DNA from: Microscilla marina ATCC 23134
GTDB lineage: Bacteria > Bacteroidota > Bacteroidia > Cytophagales > Microscillaceae
Length of the DNA: 64,000 nt
Assembly: GCF_000169175.1 (NCBI RefSeq)
Contig: NZ_AAWS01000001.1
Location: forward strand, 248,001-312,000
Direction of reading: 5' to 3'
The translations under genes and the position numbers were made by a program. Shown here one piece after another: positions 42,463-51,853 of the stretch (position 1 is the stretch's first letter; every line of letters starts with the position of its first letter). The notes beneath the pieces were generated by a model. The model made no database searches. It worked only from the letters and a program-made list of their open reading frames with translations, and was not told the DNA's origin.

Positions 42463-44667
42463 ATGGCAATTTTAAGATTTCAAGCCGTTGAAAAAGCACA
42501 GAACCGATCAAGAGTTAGCGTAGAAGCTCCTTCTAACAAAGTATCTGACTATTATGGTATAAATGTGTTCAACGAAAAAACAATGAAGGCTACTATCAGC
42601 GCCGACATGTTTAAAAAATTGACAGATACAATTCGTAAAAAACAACGTATCAGTGGTGATGTTGCTGATGCTGTAGCTGCCGCAATGAAATCTTGGGCAA
42701 TTGCTCAGGGAGTAACCCATTACACCCACTGGTTCCAGCCTTTAACCGGTACAACCGCTGAAAAACATGACGCCTTTTTCGATCTTTCAGGCGATGTTGG
42801 ATTGTTTGGTAACAGCGAAGTAATGGAAAAATTTAAAGGCAGTGCCCTTGCCCAACAAGAACCCGATGCGTCTTCGTTTCCAAGTGGAGGGTTGCGTACC
42901 ACCTTCGAAGCTCGTGGCTACACTGCCTGGGATCCTCACTCTCCTGCTTTTATTATAGACAGCAACTCAAGCAAAACTCTCTGTATTCCTACCATTTTTG
43001 TATCATACACTGGCGAAGCCCTTGACTACAAAGCCCCTTTATTAAAATCGGTTGACTTGATCAACAAAGCAGCAACTGGCGTATGCGAGTTGTTTGACCG
43101 TGATGTAAAAGAAGTAAAAGCTACTTTAGGAGTAGAACAAGAGTATTTCTTAATAGACCGAGCCTTATTTAACTCACGTCCTGACTTGGTGATGGCAGGC
43201 AGAACTGTATTTGGACACCAACCCGCCAAAGGACAGCAATTAGACGACCACTACTTTGGTTCTATTCCTTCAAGAGTAAGGGCATTTATGGCTGATTTTG
43301 AGTTGGAAGCCACCAAATTGGGTATTCCTGTACGTACCCGTCACAATGAAGTAGCCCCAGCTCAGTTTGAGTGTGCCCCTACTTTTGAAGAAGCGAACCT
43401 TGCCGTAGACCACAACCTTTTGTTGATGGATGTAATGCGCAAAGTATCTACCCGTCATAAGTTCAAAGTGTTGTTTCACGAGAAACCATTTGCCAACTTG
43501 AATGGCAGTGGAAAGCATAACAACTGGGCTTTGTCTACCGACACAGGTATCAACCTGTTGGCACCAAGTAGCAAGCCCAAAGAAAACCTACAGTTTTTGA
43601 CTTTCTTTATCAATACCATCAAAGCAGTACATACCAACTCAAAGCTGTTGCGCGCCAGCATTGCATCAGCGGGTAACGACTACCGCCTGGGTGCCAACGA
43701 AGCCCCACCTGCTATTATGTCGGTCTTTATTGGAAGTCAGTTGGCATCAGTTCTCGAAGAGTTGGAGCACAACGCAGAGGTAATAGTAGAAAAAGGCGAA
43801 AACCTGTATATGAAGCTGGGCATTGATAAAATTCCACCAGTATTATTAGACAATACCGACCGTAATCGTACTTCTCCTTTTGCTTTTACCGGCAATAAAT
43901 TTGAGTTCCGGGCAGTGGGTTCATCGGCAAACTGCTCTTCGCCTATGACTATCCTCAATACAATTGTAGCTGATCAATTGATTGAGTTTCGCAAGGAAGT
44001 AAATGAGGAGATGAAAAAAGTGCCTAAAAAAGAAATGGCGATCATCAATGTATTGCGTCGTTATATTGCGTCATCAAAAAGCGTAATTTTCGAAGGCGAT
44101 GGTTATTCTGATGATTGGGTGACAGAAGCTAAAAAAAGAGGCTTGCCCAATGTAAAATCTACTCCACGTTCGCTAAAAGCGTACATCGATGAAGATGTAT
44201 TGGCAATGTTTGAAAAGCATGGGGTAATGAACCGAAGAGAGTCAGAAGCTCGTTATGAGATGTTTCTTGAAAACTACATGCTTAATGTGCAAATTGAGTC
44301 GCGTATGATGGGCGATCTGGCAACCAATCATGTGATACCTACGGCAGTAAAATACCAAAACACTTTGATTAAAAATATCAAAGGTTTGAAGGAACTAGGC
44401 ATCGAGACTGAAAGTACCGAAACGATTACTAAGACAATTAAAGACATTTCGCACCACATTAGTCAAATACAGACAAATGTAGAGGCAATGACGGAAGCCC
44501 GTAAAGAGGCAAATAACAAAGAAAGTGAAGAGAGAGCCTTGTTATACGACGAGAAAGTAAAAAGCTTTTTTGACAAAATTCGCTACCATGTAGACAAGCT
44601 TGAGCTCATTGTAGATGACGAAGATTGGCCATTGACCAAGTATCGTGAATTGTTGATGATTCGTTAG
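42463..44667 (+). CDS. glnN: Glutamine synthetase type III
   Basis: 734 aa from the ATG at 42463 ('MAILRFQAVEKAQ'); the upstream ATG at 42412 lies within the promoter and is rejected. ATP-dependent synthesis of glutamine from glutamate and ammonia. Type III features are the length (>700 aa), 'HYTHWFQPLTGTTAEKHDAF', 'FPSGGLRTTFEARGYTAWDP', 'GVEQEYFLID' (metal-binding Glu), 'TRHNEVAPAQFECAP', 'FHEKPFANLNGSGKHNNWAL' and 'GANEAPPAIMSVFIG'. It ends with a helical C-terminal tail typical of GSIII. The stop codon overlaps the first bases of dispersed repeat copy B. Confidence 0.95.
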   Translation: MAILRFQAVEKAQNRSRVSVEAPSNKVSDYYGINVFNEKTMKATISADMFKKLTDTIRKKQRISGDVADAVAAAMKSWAIAQGVTHYTHWFQPLTGTTAEKHDAFFDLSGDVGLFGNSEVMEKFKGSALAQQEPDASSFPSGGLRTTFEARGYTAWDPHSPAFIIDSNSSKTLCIPTIFVSYTGEALDYKAPLLKSVDLINKAATGVCELFDRDVKEVKATLGVEQEYFLIDRALFNSRPDLVMAGRTVFGHQPAKGQQLDDHYFGSIPSRVRAFMADFELEATKLGIPVRTRHNEVAPAQFECAPTFEEANLAVDHNLLLMDVMRKVSTRHKFKVLFHEKPFANLNGSGKHNNWALSTDTGINLLAPSSKPKENLQFLTFFINTIKAVHTNSKLLRASIASAGNDYRLGANEAPPAIMSVFIGSQLASVLEELEHNAEVIVEKGENLYMKLGIDKIPPVLLDNTDRNRTSPFAFTGNKFEFRAVGSSANCSSPMTILNTIVADQLIEFRKEVNEEMKKVPKKEMAIINVLRRYIASSKSVIFEGDGYSDDWVTEAKKRGLPNVKSTPRSLKAYIDEDVLAMFEKHGVMNRRESEARYEMFLENYMLNVQIESRMMGDLATNHVIPTAVKYQNTLIKNIKGLKELGIETESTETITKTIKDISHHISQIQTNVEAMTEARKEANNKESEERALLYDEKVKSFFDKIRYHVDKLELIVDDEDWPLTKYRELLMIR

Positions 44668-44777
44668 TAAGTACCAAGGCAGCATTAAACACACGTAATG
44701 AGTAGATGTAACTGACATATTATGAGCAAGTTACCCTTACTTATAGCTTATAGTTAATTACTTGCTGCTACTTACAT
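44664..44777 (+). repeat. Dispersed repeat, copy B
   Basis: TTAGTAAGTACCAAGG overlaps the glutamine synthetase stop codon; then ordered blocks TAATGAGTAG, TGTAACT, TATGAG, AGTTACC, TTACTTATAGCTTA and TACTTGCTGCTACTTA. The first two-thirds match copy A (10942), the last third matches copy C (32648). GTAACT-N15-AGTTAC is a conserved hairpin. Confidence 0.75.
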
Positions 44778-44814
44778 CACTATAAATACATATTAAATAT
44801 TGCCCTCAAATAAT

Positions 44815-44840
44815 AAAAGGCTGCCCAAGGGTAGCCTTTT
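44815..44840. terminator. Terminator between glnN and the lipoprotein gene
   Basis: AAAAGGCTGCCC pairs with GGGTAGCCTTTT (one wobble) over AA; usable by both converging genes. Confidence 0.85.
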
Positions 44841-44863
44841 TACTTTTATCAAAAACCTGATGG

Positions 44864-45283
44864 TTAGGCAGGCACCAAGGTAAAGCTAATGCTTACATTG
44901 CCACTTTTGCCGGTTTCATTGCCTTGGTACTTTAGTTCAGCATTGCTAAACTCTACACTATTATAAACAAGTGCAGTACCACTTGCCGGAGTAAGGGTCA
45001 AGCTGGTTTTGTCGGTTGACAAAGCCCAGGTACCTGTAGTAGAAGTTCCTGTTCTGTCTACTAGCGTATAGCTTTTGGTGGTACCATCATCGGCCAGTGT
45101 CAAACGGTATTGTGTAAATTGAGCCGTTACATCCAAAGTACCTTCCAGAGCATTACTCACCTTCCAGGTTTTGTGTAGCTCAGTGTTTTCGATGGTAGGA
45201 CCAGGGTTGTCCTTTTTTTTGCAGCTTTGGGTAAACACTGCTACCATAGCTATCAATACTAAAAATATAGAGACTTTTTTCAT
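44864..45283 (-). CDS. Lipocalin-like lipoprotein, unknown
   Basis: 139 aa from the ATG at 45283. A lipoprotein signal ends at Cys21 ('VAVFTQSCKKKD'). The mature part reads as a small beta-barrel: 'LHKTWKVSNALEGTLDVTAQF', 'YRLTLADDG', 'GTWALSTDKTSLTLTPASG'. This is the lipocalin-like/DUF5004 pattern of Bacteroidota outer-membrane lipoproteins, ligand unknown. It follows the 1194-aa T9SS gene on the same strand but a terminator lies between. Confidence 0.7.
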   Translation of the reverse strand: MKKVSIFLVLIAMVAVFTQSCKKKDNPGPTIENTELHKTWKVSNALEGTLDVTAQFTQYRLTLADDGTTKSYTLVDRTGTSTTGTWALSTDKTSLTLTPASGTALVYNSVEFSNAELKYQGNETGKSGNVSISFTLVPA

Positions 45284-45316
45284 TGTGATTTTGTTCAATG
45301 TTTATCGCAGGAAAAT

Positions 45317-45343
45317 AACAGGGCAGTACTGAGCTGCCCTGTT
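45317..45343 (-). terminator. Terminator of the 1194-aa T9SS gene
   Basis: AACAGGGCAG pairs with CTGCCCTGTT over 7 nt, 12 bp past the stop codon. Confidence 0.8.
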
Positions 45344-45354
45344 TTGGCATTTAC

Positions 45355-48300
45355 TTATTTTTTAACAATTCGACGAACGCTCAATACGTTGTTTTGGTTG
45401 TCAAAGATTTGTACTAAGTATACACCCTGATTAAGGTTGCTCAAGTCAATATTTGATTTTTGCGCACCTTGCAGGTTCTTCTTGATCATCACTTTTGAAT
45501 CAAAAGTAGTAACCACTATTTTTGAGAATTTATACGTATTACTTTCTATGATCAAACTACTTGAAGTAGGGTTGGGGAAAGCCTTGAACGTAACATCAGT
45601 AGCAGTATTTACTCCTGTAGTAGCCCCAGTAGTAGTTACAATACCTACGTTTGACGGTTGACTGGCTCCATTGGCGTTTACTGCTTTTACTCGTACATAA
45701 TATTTGGTGCCTGCACTTAAGCCAGTGACCACTTGCGAGGTACCTGTTACCGACAAGTTGGCGAAACCTACTACCAAAGCAGTAAATTTACTATCAGTAG
45801 ACACATCCAGTAAGTAACTGTCAGCAGTAGCCCCTTGAGTAGCAGCAGTCCAGCTGGCAGTAAAACCTCCGTTAGTAATACCTGTGGCAGCGTTCAAAGT
45901 AGGCGCGTTAGGCTTGGCTTTGGTAAGATCAACCGTAATATTGGTAGTTTTCCAAGTACCTATCTGATACCCCCCATCTCTTGGGTCAGAGCTGTCAAAC
46001 TGTCCACCTATGCCCACAATAGTAATCCCCGAAGTAGTTCCCTTCTCAAATACCTCATCATAAGTTTTTTTGGCAAGCTCAGTGTCGCCATCTATGCGTA
46101 GTTCCAGTTCGGTGTTTTCGCCTACAATAATAGTTACATCAAAGCCCGAACCACTGTAAGAAGCATTTCCTTTCCAGTCTGCCTTATCTTTAATGTCTAC
46201 ATTTTCAAGTTTAATCAAACGCGACTCGGTGTCTTCGCTCAAAGCAGTAACCACTGCTGCGGTTTGTAATGCCTTGCTGCCCCCTAGTTGAGTGATTTTA
46301 GATACTTTAGTTAGTTGCATCAAGCCATTGAAATGCCCTACTTCAGCATCAATTTCCAGCTCATCGCCTTCTGCCAGGGCATTTCTATCTGCCAGGTTTA
46401 GCTTACTAAAGTCGCTACTATTGATAAACAAACCAATTCCTTCTTTGGCAGCGTTGCTACCCTCAATAAGCGTAAACGCAATATTAGTAGTTTGTGTATT
46501 GGCTCCGTGTAGCACACCCTTTACTCTTACCGTTCCTTTAGTAATAGGCAAGCCGTTGGCGTCTACTGCATTGCGTAGCTCTTTGATAGTTTTTGCGGGC
46601 ACGGGAGTGATTACCTTAGCCGACACTGCTACATCAAGTTGAGTGGCTCCGGTAGAAGCAAAAGTGACATTGCCACTTGGAGTGCCAGCTGCAGTAGCAG
46701 CAGCTACCCTTACATATACTTTTACATCAGCTAATTTACCAGTAGTGTTTAGCAAAGTCACGGTGTTGCCGAAAGTATTATCATCTAATGAAACTTCAAA
46801 TCCAGTAGGAGCAGTTGCTATAATATCAGCCGTGAGCCTGGTGCCCGATACATTGATATATTGTGAGGCTGAAGCAGTACCAGCTTCATTGGTAAACTCT
46901 GTAAAATCCCTGTTTTTTGAAAGGATAGGGGTAGTGGCGCCCGCCACAAGTCCAGTTAAAGCCACTGTTTTGTCAGTTGCCCCTGTGCTGGTAATAGTCA
47001 AGTTGCCGTTAACAACCCCCTCGGCAGCAGTAGCCGCCAACCTTACCTGAACAGTTACAGTTTTACCATTAGTGACTGCCTTGGCTATAGTTTTAGGGCT
47101 CCCAAAGCTTGTCCCATTATCTACCGATACCTCATATCCAGTAGGTGCAGTCAGGGTTACATCTCCGTTCAAGGTAGCACCCGTCAAATCGAAAGTTTGT
47201 GCCGAAGAAGCAGTTCCAGTATTGGTTCCAAAGCCAGTCAAAGACTCTACACTAGTAGTAAGTATCGTGGCTATTTCAATTTTGATTTGGTCTACATTCC
47301 AACGTACCGCATTGTCAGTACTATTATATTTGAAAATAATATAAGCAGTACCACTAATGGCAGACAAGTCAATATTACCAGTAGATGCCCATACATCAGC
47401 CGTAGTAGGCAAGTTTACATTGAGTTCGGTCAAAGTAGCAGCAGAAGGATCGCCAGCGCCTGAGTAATCAGTAGAATAATATACCTTCAGGTAGTTGTTT
47501 ACGTCTGTGGCGCCAAATTTTTGTCGAGCAAAGAAGCTTAACTGCTCTTTAAGTGTGGCATCAAAGTTAATTGGAGGCGAGATCAACCAATCGGTGTTAT
47601 CTTTTGAACCACCATCAAAACCACTTATTTGGGCAGACTTTGTAGAACCATCTGCTCCACTTGAGCTGGTTGTCCATACCTGTGTACCTACAGTACTTAC
47701 CACGCTCCAATCGCCCGACGTCAACGAACCATCTTCAAAATCTTTGACAACACCTACCGCTACGCTGGTTTTAGTAGTAAAATTTCCTCCAGGGATGGTA
47801 CCATCAGTTTTATATTTAGGTCCACCTGTACCACCACCATAAGGTACTACTCTATATTCATAATTGGTGCCTAACGTCAAGCCACTTAGGGCGATGGTTT
47901 GGGTACCTTGTCCTACGCTAACTACTCCTGAATTATCTGAAAAGTCAGTATCATCACTTACTGTTACTCCATCAGTGAATGAGGGAAAGTCACCTGAACC
48001 TGAAGTTTTTACTTGTACAATATATCCAGTTGGAAGGTTAGCCCCGGTAGCGTCTGTCCAGCTAATTGTGGCTCCTTTTACTGTAACATTGCTTGAAGCT
48101 ACCCCAGTTACGTGGTTGGTTGGAGTAGTAGCTGGAGTGCCTGCTGGAGTAACACTTGCCCAGTTGGTACCTACTCTTAACTCATCAATTTCTACCGCAG
48201 GTGTTTCAGAACCAGAGTCTTGACGAAAGAAGAAGCGATTGATTACACTGAGGGAACCACCTGTTGATGTTGTTAAGGTAACATTAGGTTCAGTTCCTGC

Positions 48301-48885
48301 AGCAAAATCAGAAGAGTTAGGGTTAACCCATAAATTAACCTTATCAGCATCAAGGTCGTATGAAACTACAATAAATAATATGTCGCCCACATCGTAGTTG
48401 GTGGTGGTAAATTGGGTATCACCAGCACTTGTTTTTCTGTTGATACCAACTTTATACTGGGTATTTTCTTTTTTCAACCAAACGGTAGCACCATAAGTAG
48501 TATTGTTTGATGCAAATCCAGCAAGGTATCCCCCTACTGACTTGGTGGCAGATGAAACATCTGTTACTTTTAATATAAAAGAGTAATATACCACACCCGC
48601 TGTTTTCTCAGTGGTTTGTAGTATAAGGTCTTTACCATTGGCAGCAAACGAAATTTTACCACCAGTAGAAGTTTTCAGTCCATTTACTGATAGGTTGCCG
48701 CTTCCTACCGTAATTTCATCACCACTGTTTATACCAGTCCAATTGGTCTGAGCACTCAGGCTAGCTCCAGTAGTGTAAGAAAATGTCTCTTCATGGGGCA
48801 AAGTTACCTGTGCCCAACTTACGTTTGTAGCAAGCATCAATACAGCCGCCAAAAGCCACATTGATAATTTGTAATTTTTTTTCAT
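45355..48885 (-). CDS. T9SS-secreted multidomain protein (FN3, choice-of-anchor J, DUF5689-like)
   Basis: 1176 aa from the ATG at 48885, which opens a signal peptide ('LSMWLLAAVLMLATNVSWAQ'); the frame to 48939 adds a poor leader. Apparent order: a LamG-like N-terminal domain (~25-235), fibronectin-III (~245-375), a choice-of-anchor J domain (~380-540), two tandem beta-sandwich repeats ('LTGFGTNTGTASSAQTF' and 'FTEFTNEAGTASASQYI') at ~545-760, a DUF5689/OB-like domain (~770-990), a second fibronectin-III (~1000-1090), and a T9SS type A sorting domain ('FKAFPNPTSSSLIIES ... GVYLVQIFDNQNNV'). A secreted adhesin or enzyme-associated scaffold is inferred. No catalytic motif is evident. Confidence 0.85.
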   Translation of the reverse strand: MKKNYKLSMWLLAAVLMLATNVSWAQVTLPHEETFSYTTGASLSAQTNWTGINSGDEITVGSGNLSVNGLKTSTGGKISFAANGKDLILQTTEKTAGVVYYSFILKVTDVSSATKSVGGYLAGFASNNTTYGATVWLKKENTQYKVGINRKTSAGDTQFTTTNYDVGDILFIVVSYDLDADKVNLWVNPNSSDFAAGTEPNVTLTTSTGGSLSVINRFFFRQDSGSETPAVEIDELRVGTNWASVTPAGTPATTPTNHVTGVASSNVTVKGATISWTDATGANLPTGYIVQVKTSGSGDFPSFTDGVTVSDDTDFSDNSGVVSVGQGTQTIALSGLTLGTNYEYRVVPYGGGTGGPKYKTDGTIPGGNFTTKTSVAVGVVKDFEDGSLTSGDWSVVSTVGTQVWTTSSSGADGSTKSAQISGFDGGSKDNTDWLISPPINFDATLKEQLSFFARQKFGATDVNNYLKVYYSTDYSGAGDPSAATLTELNVNLPTTADVWASTGNIDLSAISGTAYIIFKYNSTDNAVRWNVDQIKIEIATILTTSVESLTGFGTNTGTASSAQTFDLTGATLNGDVTLTAPTGYEVSVDNGTSFGSPKTIAKAVTNGKTVTVQVRLAATAAEGVVNGNLTITSTGATDKTVALTGLVAGATTPILSKNRDFTEFTNEAGTASASQYINVSGTRLTADIIATAPTGFEVSLDDNTFGNTVTLLNTTGKLADVKVYVRVAAATAAGTPSGNVTFASTGATQLDVAVSAKVITPVPAKTIKELRNAVDANGLPITKGTVRVKGVLHGANTQTTNIAFTLIEGSNAAKEGIGLFINSSDFSKLNLADRNALAEGDELEIDAEVGHFNGLMQLTKVSKITQLGGSKALQTAAVVTALSEDTESRLIKLENVDIKDKADWKGNASYSGSGFDVTIIVGENTELELRIDGDTELAKKTYDEVFEKGTTSGITIVGIGGQFDSSDPRDGGYQIGTWKTTNITVDLTKAKPNAPTLNAATGITNGGFTASWTAATQGATADSYLLDVSTDSKFTALVVGFANLSVTGTSQVVTGLSAGTKYYVRVKAVNANGASQPSNVGIVTTTGATTGVNTATDVTFKAFPNPTSSSLIIESNTYKFSKIVVTTFDSKVMIKKNLQGAQKSNIDLSNLNQGVYLVQIFDNQNNVLSVRRIVKK

Positions 48886-49489
48886 TTCAGGAATTGATTT
48901 TTTACAAAAAATGTAATGTATACTCAGTACTAAGGGCAAAATTACGGCTATAGGCTGGGCTTTTGGAGATATAAATATTAAACAATTGTTAAATATGTTT
49001 ACTCAATTTGTTTTTATAAGTGTTTTGTTACAAAACAAGCTAAACCAGGTTCATCCTGCCACCAGACCTTGTTTGAGGCTATCTTGTTGAAAGCCAGTAA
49101 GTAGTATATATCGACTGAAAAAAATGCAAAATAAACGTGTAATATATTAACAATTAGCTGCTTCTTTTTTAGGTTAAAACTTACATAAGAAAGTCCTTGG
49201 TGAAGTAGGGAAGGTGTGAAAACATAGATTGTTAAAATTTAACATTTCCAAGGTTTAGATAAGTTAATTACCTAATGTTGGTAAAAAAAATACAAGGAAA
49301 AACGTCACAAAAGCGCGCTTATAGCGTAATAAACGCTTAGGTACTCCTCAAACCCACTTTCACTATTAAGAGATTGTTAATATTGGCATTAATGTTAAAA
49401 TGTAACATTCAAATCTGAAATTATATACTAAATTTACTGGATTTGGTACACACATGAACTTTAATACAGGTTCAACATTACATTAAAAT
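48886..49489. other. Divergent intergenic region
   Basis: CAAAATTA at 48937-48944 is a minus-strand TAATTTTG -7 element upstream of the T9SS gene, without a good -33. A small hairpin AGCGT-AATAA-ACGCT sits near 49324. No coding sequence. Confidence 0.4.
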
Positions 49490-50377
49490 ATGTCAACTTT
49501 CTCTTTATTTAAGAACAGCCTCATTTTCAGTGGGTTGATCATACTATTATATGCTTGTGCTCCGGCAAAACCCGATGACCCTACTCCACCTACACCTACA
49601 CCAAATGTTGGAGAATCCAACAGTGTGCACCTTACATTGGGTAATCCTAGCAAGGCAAAAAAAGACATCAATGCGCCCACCAACTACCTGATAGAAAAAG
49701 ACCAGTTTGTGCTGTCTTATAACCGCGATCGGGGACTAGCCAACTGGGTAAGCTGGCACCTAAGCCCTGAGTGGCGTGGCAGTGCTGATCGTCAAGACGA
49801 TTTTCGTCCAGATACCGATGTGCCTGAAGCATGGTACAGGGTTACCCAAAACGATTATCGGGGTTCAGGGTTCGATCGGGGACATATTTGCCCTTCGGCA
49901 GACCGCACCAGAAGCGTATCCGACAACTCGGCTACTTTTGTAATGACCAACATGATGCCGCAGGCACCCAACAATAACCGTGAAACCTGGCGACTTTTGG
50001 AAGAGTATGGACGTAACCTCATCACGCAAGGCAACGAGGTATACATTATATCAGGGGTTTATGGGCAGGGTGGTACTGGTAGCAATGGAGGTACTACCAA
50101 TACTATAGCAGGGGGTAGAGTAGTGGTGCCGTCTAATACCTGGAAGGTGATCATTATATTGCCTAATGGCTCAGACGATGTAAACCGCATTACCAAAGAT
50201 ACTCGAATAATTGCTGTGGACATGCCCAATACACAAAGCATAGAAGATGACTGGGGCAAATACCGGGTTTCGATAGATGACCTGGAACAAAAAACCAACC
50301 TTGATTTTTTGTCTAAAGTAGCAGTGGATATTCAGACAGTGATTGAGGCAAAGGTAGATATTGGGCCTACAAAATAA
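49490..50377 (+). CDS. Secreted DNA/RNA non-specific endonuclease
   Basis: A 295-aa protein. A lipoprotein signal ends at Cys23 ('LLYACAPAKP'), followed by a Pro/Thr-rich linker. The nuclease domain (~45-290) carries the beta-beta-alpha-metal signature D129-R-G-H132 in 'GFDRGHICPSADRT', where His is the general base, and 'NMMPQAPNNNRETW' with the metal-ligand Asn. It would degrade DNA and RNA outside the cell or at the outer membrane, for nutrient scavenging or matrix turnover. A single gene followed by a stem-loop. Confidence 0.92.
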   Translation: MSTFSLFKNSLIFSGLIILLYACAPAKPDDPTPPTPTPNVGESNSVHLTLGNPSKAKKDINAPTNYLIEKDQFVLSYNRDRGLANWVSWHLSPEWRGSADRQDDFRPDTDVPEAWYRVTQNDYRGSGFDRGHICPSADRTRSVSDNSATFVMTNMMPQAPNNNRETWRLLEEYGRNLITQGNEVYIISGVYGQGGTGSNGGTTNTIAGGRVVVPSNTWKVIIILPNGSDDVNRITKDTRIIAVDMPNTQSIEDDWGKYRVSIDDLEQKTNLDFLSKVAVDIQTVIEAKVDIGPTK

Positions 50378-50415
50378 ACGAGTTGTATTAGGTTTAGCAC
50401 TCGTTTTTATATAAG

Positions 50416-50457
50416 CCTGCCAAGGTTTTTCGACAGTTTTGTGGAAACTTTGGCAGG
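50416..50457. terminator. Stem-loop between nuclease and lysozyme-like genes
   Basis: CCTGCCAAGG pairs with CTTTGGCAGG (one mismatch) over a 22-nt loop, between convergent genes. Confidence 0.6.
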
Positions 50458-50490
50458 TTTCTCTGTTGATCAAGAATGGGGAGATTGCCC

Positions 50491-51237
50491 TTATTGTTTA
50501 GTAAGTTTGAGCGCTTCATACTTAAAAAAATCAAGCGCAATGATGGTATAGTTGTGTTGTTTGCCTATATGGTTTCTTCCATGAGGAAAGGCTTTTACCT
50601 GAGTCCATTGTTGTATTTTTTTTGACTTACTTAAAAAACCATAATTATAGGCTGCCGCAAAAAAACGTAGCTTATGAGCATTAGAAGAGAACTTTTGCTG
50701 GGAATAGCGGTAGTTGAGTGCTTGATATAATGTATAAAGGTAGCGCAGTTGCCACGAAAGTTGATTGAGGCGTTTCACACGTTCACGACGAACATCTTTA
50801 ATACTCGAAGCTTGGTAAAGGTAAACCTGAGGTATGGCTTTAGGTATGTAAGTTTTAGCATATTTTTCAAGAGTTTCGGCAAAAGATGGCTTCATTTGAA
50901 AACGCCCCACTGAAAAATTGGCGTAAGCCGCGCCGTTTTTTACATACAAAAGTTCCAGAAATAACGTTTCCATCTTGTTTTGCATGGCTTCAAACCTGAG
51001 CAATTCCGGAAAGCCCATTGCCAGCACAAAAGCCGCCTCGGCACTGTCGCTTGGCAAGTGTTTCTTGAGGGTTGCCCGGTGTTGCCAAAGGTATTCCAGG
51101 CTTTGTTGGTAGGTTTTGTCAAAGTAACGCATAATACGATAATGCGACTGTCCCCAACCCGTATGTTGACATACCACACATAATGTACAGAGCCAAAAAA
51201 TATTTGTTAAATGCTTGAAAAATAGGTGTTTATTCAT
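50491..51237 (-). CDS. Possible lysozyme-fold (SLT-like) secreted protein
   Basis: A 248-aa protein with a hydrophobic N-terminal signal ('FWLCTLCVVCQHTGWGQ'). The central part resembles lytic transglycosylases: E78 in 'AMGFPELLRFEAM' takes the place of the catalytic Glu, 'YANFSVGRFQMKPSFAETL' (residues 105-122) parallels the 'GLMQLMPxTA' segment, and 'FFAAAYNYG' (192-200) the 'AAYNAG' motif. It would cleave peptidoglycan. The similarity is at motif level only, so an enzymatically dead or structural relative is possible. Confidence 0.55.
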   Translation of the reverse strand: MNKHLFFKHLTNIFWLCTLCVVCQHTGWGQSHYRIMRYFDKTYQQSLEYLWQHRATLKKHLPSDSAEAAFVLAMGFPELLRFEAMQNKMETLFLELLYVKNGAAYANFSVGRFQMKPSFAETLEKYAKTYIPKAIPQVYLYQASSIKDVRRERVKRLNQLSWQLRYLYTLYQALNYRYSQQKFSSNAHKLRFFAAAYNYGFLSKSKKIQQWTQVKAFPHGRNHIGKQHNYTIIALDFFKYEALKLTKQ

Positions 51238-51276
51238 AAAAAACCGGTATAAATACTAACTTATAGCCACAAAAAA

Positions 51277-51300
51277 ACCTTGTCAATCAAATGACAAGGT
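51277..51300 (-). terminator. Terminator of the 57-aa small-protein gene
   Basis: On the minus strand ACCTTGTCA, a 6-nt loop and TGACAAGGT are followed by a seven-T run, 40 bp past the stop codon at 51340. Confidence 0.85.
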
Positions 51301-51339
51301 GTATGCAAATATATAATATATTTTAAATTCTATTTTAAC

Positions 51340-51513
51340 CTAGTTGTCCAAATCATTGGCATAGAAGCTTAGTGGCTCCTCTATTACTTTACCCATAGCA
51401 AATTGAAATTCAAAATCAGTTTTCTTTTTACGGGGTTTTGTTTTTGTTTTCTTTTTATCTCCATTAGATTTAAACAGCAGGTTATTTTTGGTGAATGACA
51501 AAAGTTTTTTCAT
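51340..51513 (-). CDS. Small protein, 57 aa, unknown
   Basis: ATG at 51513, TAG at 51342-51340, no signal peptide. The layout is a short amphipathic start ('MKKLLSFTKNNLLFK'), a very basic centre with six Lys/Arg in 'KPRKKK' and its flank, and an acidic, aromatic tail ending 'FYANDLDN'. A perfect Rho-independent terminator lies immediately downstream, which makes it a likely real transcript. The charge switch from basic to acidic resembles peptide precursors or small regulatory proteins, but no modification enzyme or transporter lies next to it, so no function is proposed. Confidence 0.6.
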   Translation of the reverse strand: MKKLLSFTKNNLLFKSNGDKKKTKTKPRKKKTDFEFQFAMGKVIEEPLSFYANDLDN

Positions 51514-51853
51514 GAAATTATTCCCTTTATTTATTTAACACTATTTTATTTTTTTCAAATATGGTGGATTAGGACGATAATGTCGAATGTATTTTGTTGA
51601 AAAAGTCCTGTATGTGATATTTTATACTAAAAAAAAGCTTTTTTTTGACATATTATATTGATGTAACGAAAAATGTTGTTTTTTTGGTGCAAAAACTTAG
51701 ATTAAATGTAACTTTTCAAAGTAATGTTGTTAATAAAGCTATAGTAAAGGTGGGAGGGGTATTACGCGGCACTTAGGTTTTTGCACATTGTTTGGTAGTT
51801 TGTTATTTTTTTGAAATTTAATCAGTTGAAAAACACAAAAAGCAAATAAAATT

